This document shows, in pieces, positions 54,861-64,000 of a stretch of 64,000 bases of DNA; the stretch's first letter is position 1; every line of letters starts with the position of its first letter. Under the pieces are notes generated by a model. That model did no database searches. It saw only the letters and a list, made by a program, of their open reading frames with translations, and was not told where the DNA came from. Position numbers and translations under genes: made by a program. Source of the stretch: Hypericum androsaemum (Eukaryota > Streptophyta > Magnoliopsida > Malpighiales > Hypericaceae); contig OZ023180.1 in assembly GCA_963995505.1 (NCBI GenBank), forward strand, positions 13,716,689 to 13,780,688. The letters are read 5' to 3'.

Positions 54861-56500
54861 GAGAGGTGAAGGGAACTGATGGAGCTAGGGAGGGTGTATT
54901 ATTTGGTGACGGTAGTGGGTGGGAGAGGAAGAGTGAGGTATAGTGTAGGTATCAGCTTGGGGTTGGAGCTAGAGAGAGAGAGAGACTATAGATCTGATAG
55001 TTAGAGAGAGAAAGAGGTCATTGTTTTGTTTTGGTTTTCTTACAAGCTTTTTAATGGATTCCTTGGATTTTATTTCGTGCAGGGGACAAGCTTCCAAGGG
55101 AGACCTCCCTTTTATTCGTTCATGACTTGTGACGCAGATACCGTGGGACCCACACCGCCTCTCTCTTTCTCTTCCATGACCCGCAAAATCTGGTGGTGAT
55201 TTCCTGCTTAGGAAAGGGGGACTGGGGGAAGGAGGTTTTAGGCTTTTTCTTTTCTTTTCCTGCCAAAAGGGGAAAATTACCAGTTGGGGAAATATCTCTC
55301 AATAATCATGAAGAGGGAGATCGGTTTTATTTCTCTCCGTGCGTGAATTGGAGGATTAGAATTTCTTTTTGTAAATATTTCAGGTGTGATAAGTACGACG
55401 AGGCCGTTGTTAGATGATGGAGATTTCGTTACATGTCCAAAAGTAGCGTGGATAATTAGTTATATAAATGGAGTCGGATTAGTAGTAACCACTGCCTTTA
55501 TGACTGATATAACCTAATAGAGAACCACCGCCTCAAATGACATAATGGAAGTTATACTTTTTTACACTACTTACTATTCGTATTTTATTTCATCGACTAA
55601 TTTAAATTTAAGTCAATAAAAATTTTAAAAATTGATAAAATTTTCTTACAGATATCTAACAATATAATATTCTCAATAAAACAAACTCAAAAATTTTAGA
55701 TAGAGCAGAATAACTTATCTAGGTATTCAGCGGTAATTATGGAAGTTTTATATTCAGCATGCAAAAAAAGAAGACGGAGAACCCGAGCGTCGGTGGAATA
55801 ATGTGCTCTCTCCCTCCCCCTCCCATGTGAAGCCTGGACAAGTGGGACGCCGCTGTCTCCGTAAAACTGTTATTTTATCTCCTCCAACCCCATTGCTTAA
55901 AAACACAGTAGAGAAATATCTAAAACGGAAAGTGCTCAAATATAAAAGTTTATAAAAAGTAAAAACATCAGTCAAACAAAAAATTACATGCCAGAGTTTT
56001 TTTTAAAACTGGAAGCATGATTCATCAATTATAAAATGGATCATTTAAACTTTTTTTAATCAGTGTAATTATCAAAATTTTATAAAATTTTTGTTTAGGT
56101 TGAGCTATTCTTTAATATGTGCGTATGCACTTTAATTAAAATATATTTTTTAAAAGATAAATATTTACACTAATCATTACACATTTGTACGAACTCCATT
56201 AAATATTCTTACGGTACCATTAGGGTTATCAGAGTTGTGCTCAATTTAAATTAGATGTACTTAATTGAGAATGTTAAAAAATGATTATATATCAGAACTG
56301 GGTTGGTTACTGTTGTTTGTAATTTGTATATAAATATTTCTTTTACTGTCCAATATTTTTATCCTATAATCTTAAACTGTAAACTCATTGAATGCCCTAT
56401 AGCCTAGCTAATTTTGTTGCCTATACGTGTTCTAAAAATAAATTCACCTCTAGATCATACACGGTTATTAATTTTCTCCAAACTCGAAGATTCATTGATC
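54858..56500. other. Upstream region of the mannanase gene and spacer
   Basis: 54.86-55.4 kb is of mixed composition and probably promoter. Beyond that the DNA is AT-rich with no supported gene. Small open frames at 55120-55417 and 55754-55975 lack similarity. Confidence 0.45.
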
Positions 56501-56505
56501 ATTAA

Positions 56506-57800
56506 TGTAAGAATTGAGAAACTAAACGGATATTTTCCCTAAATTTAAAGGAGCAGTTGACATGTCTTAAAAGTCTGGAGAGCAAAGGGCAATTTGCCAC
56601 AAAACCGAACTAGGGTAAATTTAGGGTTTTTGGCTGGAAAGTCATGTTAAATAGAACTCTTAGGCTGCCCTATTCTGTCACCATAGAAACCCATGAAATT
56701 CTCTCTTCTGTGAAGGTGAGGAGGACGATTCAACTCGGAGAGAAGTGCTAGGAGAGGAAGATCCGACCAACGAAACGTCTTCGAGGGGACAGGGATCTGT
56801 AGGAGAAGAAGGGTAAGTTATAGGCCACCTCCTTTTCTGATAGGGCCCCTTCTTGGAAAAGTAACATGGATCTCATGTAGGATTTCGGGAGGATCGTTGG
56901 AGGGTCTCTCGTGAAGGTTAGGGATTTAGAAGCAACGCCAGGTAAGTGGATTTCGATAATGTCCGTCTCGACTAGGGTTATCTGTGTTAATTCTTAGTAA
57001 ACCACGTTTATTTTTTCTGAATTCTGAGTATGAGGATAAGCTAATCGAGGTATGGTATGTACCAAAATCTGATATGTTGTGATGTGCTTCTGACTTGCGA
57101 TTCTGGAAAGTTATTGTGCAGCGATTTGTTCTAAATCCATGATGTGTTTACGATAAGTTTATGATAAGTCTATGATACATTTCTGATAAGTCTATGATAT
57201 GCTCTGATATGTTCTGACATGCGGGTTTGTTCTCAAGCCTTTTGGACCCCGTAGTTCGTATTCATCTAACAAGGGGGTAACCCTAGATGTGTATGATCAA
57301 ATGGACGGGGAGCTTGAGAATTAACTGGGCTCGTGGAGGGAATACACTTTCGTGCTCCACGGGAGACCCCATGATTCTGCTAGACTCCGGAGTCGTAATT
57401 AAGTTAGTTAGTTAAGTTAGACGGATAAGTGACCTTCGTGGGGTTGTGACAGGTTGGACAATGTATCGTTATTAGTAAATATTATTCGTTAAGCATCTGT
57501 TTTATTCTACTTACTGAGTTGTATAAACTCATCAGATTGTATGTTATATGTTTCAGATCAGTCAGGAGGGGTTAGGGATCGAGAGTAGGATCGTAGAAGA
57601 CTTCTGCATGCATCAGCACGTTTCCTTTCAATAATAAGACATTGAAATTTGCTAAATTTCATGTTTTCTCTTTAAGACGATAGTGAGTTGTTTCAATTCA
57701 ATATGTTAGATATTTTGAATTTTAATTATTAATAAAGTTTGATATCGAGCGAGTATTTAATACCTCGGACAATTGTCACGTTTATATTTGGGGCGTGACA
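56506..57800. mobile_element. Solo LTR (Gypsy-like), 1295 bp
   Basis: Begins TGTAAGAATTG and ends GGGGCGTGACA, between exact 5-bp direct repeats ATTAA (56501-56505 and 57801-57805). There is no internal coding region and no second LTR, so LTR-LTR recombination has removed the body. It contains an AATAAGA/AATAAAG-type signal near 57632-57734. Confidence 0.8.
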
Positions 57801-57805
57801 ATTAA

Positions 57806-58599
57806 GAAGCCGGGACCCGATGTATCAACTAATATGTTTGCAATTGGAAAAAAATTATTGCTCGTGTCAAAGCCAAATGAAAAGGAACAATTATACTTTA
57901 AAAAAAGAAGAGGAACATCATTCGTACGGGCCGACATGTGTAGTTAGTTTCCTCATCATCGTAATATGATTGATCCTAATCCTAATTTAATCCTATTAGA
58001 TTCATTGATATAACAGGAAAACAAAACCTAACCTTTCTGTTTCATGTAAAAAAATCAAAAAGGTATCTAGTTTAAGACTTTTAAAATATAATTGTATTAA
58101 ATACTCGTTGTTGTGATAACTTATTCAGTATTTAAAAATTATATTTGAATCCAAATTAAGTAGCTTACTAAATACTTTAGTAAAAAAATATTAAAAAGCA
58201 GATCGAGTACCAGTGTCGGCAAGCCATTACTTTAATGTTCCTATCTGCACGGCCTAATAATCTCTTTTATAATTAGCTGTGGTACGGTATCTTCCCTAAA
58301 ATTAATCATGGTGGAGCTGCTTTTGGTTATTGAGCCATGCATACTGGAATAGTAGTTGCATTAAATAACATTCTTGTATATTTTCTCCTGATCAGGATTT
58401 AACCATCGTCCTTTTCTTATATTAGAGTAAATATTCTTTGGTCCTTATATAACATATTTTTCTTTTTTTAATCAATAAATTTTTTGAATTAATCACCAAG
58501 ATAATTATATATTTACAAATCACCAAAATAAATTAACTAGAATAATTGCAAAGCCATAATTCTAGCTAATTTGTAAGGTACAAGTCAAAATACAAGATT
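57806..58599. other. AT-rich spacer
   Basis: No gene or repeat boundary that I can support. Confidence 0.5.
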
Positions 58600-58980
58600 A
58601 GATCTTGATTACATAGTGCCTTGATCGAGCTTGACCATATGAGTCACTCTCTCGCATGGAATAGTACACGGTTGATAATCAGATCCACCGATGGTACCTC
58701 TTCGTAAAAAATTGCTTTGTTTCGGACATGCCATAATTCCCAAATAATTTTTCCAAAAAGAGCTTGACCAATGTCTTTCGACATTCTTCTTTCGAAGAAA
58801 CTGCATCAGTAGACAAGAACCCCGCCAAACGATTGCGGAGAGCACCAACTCTTGCCTATCAACCTGAAAAAATAATTTCAAACTTTTCTCGTAAATTTGC
58901 AATGTGCCAAGATATGGGGGGCTGTTTCATTTGTCTTTGCGACAATAATGTGAGTTGGTGCAAGTATGAATATACTTGAA
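58600..58980 (-). mobile_element. LINE 3'-end remnant
   Basis: The minus strand contains the C-terminal LINE signature IIWELWHVRNKAIFYEEV (about 58757-58700). This is the counterpart of WGIWHHRNKIIFEGG in the LINE at 41.1-45.4 kb. It is followed by LIINRVLFHARE. Upstream sequence is frameshifted. No polymerase region remains. Confidence 0.6.
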
Positions 58981-59852
58981 ATTTATATTTAAAAATGGTG
59001 GTTCAAATTTTACGAATCAAATAGTGACTATTCACAAAGACACTCCAAAATCAAATCCAACATTAGTCTTATCATAAGTTAAATAACAGTATAAATTTGA
59101 CTGATTTTTTTTGTTGTAAAATTACATGTCCATCTTCTTTTCCAATTGATGATGGTGTTATTTTATCTATTAATGTCATCTTAATTTATGTAGCAAGTTA
59201 GTCAACATACATCAGGTTTGTGATGTCCTCTTGTGCTGGCCTACGAGGCTTTATCTGGCAGTTTGGTATATAGTTCTCATTCAGGTGCTGATACTCATTT
59301 TTATAAATGTCCACTAAATATCGTAAATAAACTATTCCAACCCTTTGGTTGTGCGTAATAAATAAGATGTGCAATCATCTCCATCACGTAACTCATTCAC
59401 AATTTTTGCATCTCTCTCGATAGTTGATCCGGACACACAATAATAACTTGAGATATTGGCGAGAACGGCCGTTCCGCGTGATTTAGGAGAAGAGATCAGC
59501 AGGCTGCCTCATAAATGCTAATTTTACTGTAGCGTATTTTCTTAAGATATTTTATTTATTTCTATATAGTGGAAAAAATGTGTTATAGATAGTTTCTGAT
59601 TTTTTATGTTTAATTATTTTGTGTTAGTATTTTTAGAGTTTCCTTTCATATTCTTATAATATAATTATTTTTAAAATTTTATGGTGAATTCTAGGTGATT
59701 CACTTTTAAAAAAATTAATAGATATTTATAATTTAGATATTATCAGTTAATATGAAAAAATCTGGTTTGCCAGATTAATGCAAACGACTAGCTATGTGGT
59801 TATCATTTAACTGACTGTTGTGATTCGAAAAAAAAATTAGTTAAATGTTAAA
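58981..59852. other. AT-rich spacer
   Basis: I see no feature that can be supported. Confidence 0.5.
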
Positions 59853-59860
59853 CCACTGTC

Positions 59861-60782
59861 TAGGGATGACAATTAGACCCTTACCTTGAGGGTCTATCCT
59901 GATCTAGATTCGAAGGGTCCAAGACCCGTTAACTTTGACCGGGTCTAGACCCTGATCCTGCCCGGATCCTGATATTTTAAAAGGATAAGGGTATGGGTAT
60001 GGATCTATAGGATCCTGCCCTGATCCTACCCGAATTTTTTTAATTAATATTAAAATAATATACATGTATATTAATTATTAGACATATTACAAATTCTCAA
60101 TTTTGTTGGTAGGTAAATATTTTTTATTAAAACAAAAATTCAAAACAAAGAAAGCGCAAAAAGAAAGACAAGATAAAGGGGCCTGATATTTACATCAGTT
60201 ATAACCCCACCCCGACCAAAACGTTCCCTCAACCTCAAGAGGTAAAGAAGAGCGACCTATAAATTCTTGTAGGCAATCAAGAAAGCGAGCACTGATTGAT
60301 TGTGAATGATCTAGGCATCCGTCCAAAGGATCCACTCTTGGACATGAAAGAGCACAAAATACAGGAGAAGCTCATTATCATACCTCGCCTCATTGAAGAT
60401 AATACAATTACGAAGCAGCCACATGTCCCAAGTAATAACAGCAAAAATTACAAACCAAATTCTCAAATTTAACTTATCCAACTTCTACTTTTTTTTTATT
60501 TGTTTTTTTGGTTTCTTTGTATTGATATGTTTAATGAATGAAAATGTCTCATTGCTATTTGAAAACTATCAAAAGATAATTTAATTTTTTAAAATTAAAT
60601 ATATTAAAAAAATACGGACCCGCGGGTCGCTCTGATCCTGCCCGATTTTTTAGGACCCAAATCCTGCCCGAATCTTTATTTTTAAAGAGGATAAGGGTAA
60701 AGATCTGGGTCTACCATTTAAAAAGATGGTAAGGATCTGGGTCCTATAAATCTTACCCGGATTCTGCCTATTGCTATCCCTA
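59861..60782. mobile_element. hAT-like element with a nested LINE fragment
   Basis: The ends TAGGGATGACAATTAG and, reverse complemented, TAGGGATAGCAATAGG are a known plant hAT-type terminal repeat pattern. Flanks CCACTGTC (59853-59860) and CTACTGTC (60783-60790) form an 8-bp duplication with one mismatch. The inside has many GGGTC/GACCC and ATCCTGCCC units on both sides (59880-60040 and 60615-60770). Without the nested insert it would be about 560 bp. There is no transposase. Confidence 0.75.
60104..60455 (-). mobile_element. 5'-truncated LINE inserted in the hAT-like element
   Basis: About 350 bp between direct repeats CAAATTCTCAA (60090-60100 and 60456-60466, with TTT following both). In minus orientation it reads the LINE C-terminus (NCIIFNEARYDNELLLYF) and ends in an A-rich tail at the left. 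This gives a clear order of events: the hAT-like element first, then the LINE. Confidence 0.7.
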
Positions 60783-60996
60783 CTACTGTCATTGACTCAA
60801 TCAACGATCATCTGTGCGCAACGCGACACATGTCCCGGAATTCTAGGTTGAACTTGCTGGTGCCAGGTGGTGTACAATTACAGAAATACCCACATCAATT
60901 AAGTAAACGTAATTTCCACACAAAAATATTATAAACGGAATAGATGCCGCGATATGTGAATTTTTTGGTTGGTAAATTTTTACACCATATATATAC

Positions 60997-61457
60997 TTAT
61001 TTTTAAAGATGTAGTTTGATCGGTCAGACCATAAATCAGAAGGTTTATTGGGTCAAAAATATAGGTAAGGACGTCAACATAACAAACCAACCATTTTTTG
61101 GTCGAATTGGATGGTTGGACTAGAAAAGTGACCCAGGAAATTTTGGTTCGTTAGGTTTGACCAGAAAAAGTGAATAACCAAGCCCTAATTTCCCATTTTC
61201 GTTCCAACTTCTAACCCTAAAATTATAAAACCTTCCCCAACGCATGTATCTGATTCTTTTTGTGCATGTATTTGATAATTTTTTGAGGAGTAAGTGTGAT
61301 TACATATACAATTATACATATATTATATATATAAGTTTTAAAATTTTTTAATTTAAAAAATATCTGGTCCAACCGATGATTTAACTGATCAGACGGTTGA
61401 CCTAGAAGTCAGACCAAAATCTGGGTCGGATTCCAAGTCGTTTTTGAAAACAAGGAC
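60997..61457. mobile_element. hAT-like non-autonomous element (461 bp)
   Basis: Flanked by the exact 8-bp repeat ATATATAC (60989-60996 and 61458-61465). The interior has GATCGGTCAGACC near the left end and GGTCCAACCGATG / GGTCGGATTCCAAGTCG near the right end, as in the element at 28.5 kb. The right end, CTTGTTTTCAAAAACGAC in reverse, resembles that family's terminal repeat. The left end is less clear, and the target is AT-rich, so the exact boundary is uncertain. Confidence 0.55.
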
Positions 61458-61465
61458 ATATATAC

Positions 61466-64000
61466 CTACTATGATTTGAATGACAACACCTTTGCCTTTT
61501 GGCTAAATATTTTTTTGCTAAACGGAATACATGCCGCCATCCATATACGGGGGTAACATGAAAACTTATAAAAGAAAGCAGAATTTGATAAATTGGCGAC
61601 GTCAAGGTGGCCAATACTAACAGCCCATTAGTAATCAACCACCACTTTAAGTAGATGTTTCGTATTTCGAATTTGAGTTTTTAGAAATGTACTAATGTTA
61701 AATATGAGAATTTTGATAATTTTTAAATATTTTACTTTATTCAAATTTAGATTAGTTATTCTGAAAATTTGAATATCATATTGTATAAAATTGAGAATTC
61801 GGATATCGGATTTAGATACCAGCGGGCCCAATTTGGAAATCATGACGTTTTTTTTTATTTAGAAATCGTGACGTTTTGTGGTTACATCCTTGTCGTCCTT
61901 GTACAGTCGATAATGATCCCTGCTACGATCTAGGTGGACTTAGCCTATCTGATATAAAATTCTAACCAACGACATTGTCATCCAATGTTGTTAATGGGAC
62001 AAATCAAATTTGGATCAACTAGGTCTAATATTTAGATATATATTTGCTTCAGACTAATCTATGTGACCTTCCATTGAGATTGAAAGATTCGATCCTGCAG
62101 ATAAAATTCGGGTTAGATCTATTTTCCAAAATATTTATCTAAAAGAGAACCAATAAAGTACTCAACGGTAGATCTCGTAAAATGTCATATATTAAATCTG
62201 GATAAAGAGTTCAACATCTCTAACAAAGCTTGTAAGAACATATAAAACATCCAACAACACTTAAAACTTAAAGATTCTCAACGCTCAAATCTGAATATGA
62301 ATTCATAATATCTAGATCCGTTTGATCCTAACGAGAATAAATTCAAATATCTCGATAATTTTGCCATCTATATTCAAGCACTTTCGAACAAGAGTGCCAT
62401 GTCTGTAGAAATGCTAACACAGCTATGTATTTTCCAATTCAAAATAGTTGCGTAAGATCTCATTTACGTGAACTGACCAATCAAACATGGTAAAGTCATC
62501 GAGTTAAAAATCCTCAGGCAAGCGGAAGAAGAAGAATAAAACGGGTAATCTATAATCAAGACAAGACTTTTTAAGGATAAATTTATTATACCATGATTAT
62601 ATTAGCAAGATTTAAACTCTGAATTTTTCTAAATTTGTATACGTTTTGTGTAGTTACGCTAAATGTATGTTGGCAATCAAGACAAGATTTAATGTTCTTT
62701 TTAGAATCAAACGAATAAAAGATCACCGAAACACTTTTATACGTTTTACGTAATTAATCTCGGAATTTTTTTGACTTTTTGATTGCTATTAAGTTGTAAA
62801 TATTTTTTATAAGTAAATTTTAATTCACCAAAATATAATAGTTACATAATATTTTTTTTGGTAAAAATACAAGGTTGTAATTGCAAACCTAATTAAAATT
62901 TGAAGTAGTAAAATTTAATGGAAAATCTACATTAGAAAAACCGTTGGTGCTACAAAAACAAAAACAGAATTTAATACTCCAGTACAAACCCCACCCACAA
63001 CAACCCCCTCCCCCTATACAGAAGATGCTCCATGCTATCTATAAGCACACCCTCTTCCTACCCAGGAGGACTTCATAGAAAGTGGAAGTTTTGGATTGAG
63101 TGGAGACAACATAAAAGTTGTCCCTATAGAGAAGATTTTATTTCAACCATCAAATTTTATTAAAAATCGTGTCTACAAATCTGACAGTCATAAAAAACCG
63201 TGTCTTGTCCCCACTGAATCTAACCCAAAAGTGGATGCCATAATCTAATCAGAGCAATGAAATTTACTTATAAAAAAATTGGAAGAAGGGTCCATGTCAT
63301 ATACTTTCTCCACCGTCCGCGGTGACAATATAAGTGCATGGAAACTTTCGGGCCAATTTATTAATTGCTTGGAAATTTAAAATGCATCGAGTATACCATA
63401 ATCTTTACGTTCCAGAGAACTGGGCATGTGCTTGTCGAGTGTCGCCGTGTACAGAAGCAAGGCCTGTCCTTTTACACGTGTTGCTGGTGATTCTTACTGA
63501 AACCAAGGCGACGCCGTTTGCTCTCTTTTTTTTGTGGAGAATGTGAATTCTTTTTAGTGGTTATTTTTTTGGGTGTAAATGGTGAGGCTCATGGTACTCT
63601 TTTTAGTAGTAATTCATGTTAGGCGATTGAATTTTGTGGAATAATAAAAGTGCGATAATCGTTGTTGATAACTGTCCGCGTGGTGGCAAATTAGTCTCTC
63701 ATTTTGAATTTTGAATTTGTTACTGAGCTATTGAAATAAATTGTTAACTCACCTACCAAAAGGTATTTCGTCTAGCTGTAGAAAATTTATAAAATTTAAC
63801 GGAAGTTATGAGTTCAAACTCAGGTAAAACGTACTTGATATAAAAAAATTTACCTTTTGAAAAAATATTAATTCACCTATAAAAATAATTCAAAATATAT
63901 TATTTTCTATATATAACCAAAAACTTTAATGAGAATAGGTCGGTATGTATAAAAAAGTTGGTAACACCTAATGCAATAGGTTGTGCTCTAGTAGCGTTAA
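61466..64000. other. Gene-free AT-rich region to the window end
   Basis: No open frame with recognisable similarity. A loosely inverted/duplicated stretch at about 63740-63890 (CACCTACCAAAAGG / CCTTTTGAAAAAATATTAATTCACCTA) suggests an old dispersed repeat. Confidence 0.45.

Noticed and set aside
1..64000. tRNA genes, CRISPR-like arrays, bacterial or organellar insertions
   Set aside because: I saw no cloverleaf with a GGTTCGAATCC-type arm and no regularly spaced palindromic repeats with unique spacers. No plastid or mitochondrial gene sequence stood out. The 23-bp minisatellite has no spacers.

Overview
The window is nuclear DNA of a flowering plant, most likely a eudicot. It has GT-AG introns, TATA boxes about 30 to 90 bp ahead of start codons, AT-rich spacers and dense nested transposons. 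Its genes are typical of plants: Root_cap/LEA-related proteins, a callose synthase, a Bet v 1/MLP protein and a GH5 mannanase. I see nothing bacterial, organellar or viral, and no tRNA, rRNA or CRISPR. The species cannot be named from the sequence.

Layout, left to right. 1-3486: a non-autonomous LTR retrotransposon (5' LTR cut by the window edge) inserted in intron 2 of a root-cap gene. 3.6-14.9 kb: a tandem array of four root-cap paralogues on the + strand. Copy 1 shows only its last exon, copy 2 carries two nonsense codons, copy 3 is intact, and copy 4 is a lone first exon with a stop in its signal peptide. LINE remnants lie between them. 17.5-20.2 kb: two Mutator-like inverted-repeat elements with 9-bp target duplications. 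21.7-27.05 kb: an intronless callose synthase of the CALS12/GSL5 type. 28.5-30.4 kb: a hAT-like element, then inverted fragments of a large ubiquitin-conjugating enzyme (UBC24/25 type). 33.1-34.3 kb: a two-exon MLP/Bet v 1 gene on the minus strand. 34.5-37.5 kb: a TRIM element split by a 2.7-kb solo LTR. 39.6-46.2 kb: a scrambled E2 pseudogene broken by a 4.3-kb LINE. 46.2-48.2 kb: a deleted Copia element with both LTRs. 48.7-49.1 kb: a 23-bp minisatellite. 49.85-50.54 kb: a small nuclear-type protein gene with E2F-like promoter sites. 51.4-54.4 kb: a five-exon mannan endo-beta-1,4-mannosidase on the minus strand. 54.5-64 kb: gene-free, with a solo LTR, LINE ends and hAT-like elements, one of them holding a nested LINE.

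Five loci look able to make a complete protein: root-cap copy 3, CALS12, the MLP gene, the 229-residue protein and the mannanase. Copy 1 is undecided because its 5' exons lie outside the window. Several of the products act at the cell surface or wall (callose, mannan, root-cap secretion), but nothing suggests a coordinated cluster. I found no clearly new biological system. The most notable structures are the decaying root-cap array, the rearranged E2 pseudogene family, the two Mutator-like elements and the E2F-type promoter on a gene of unknown function.
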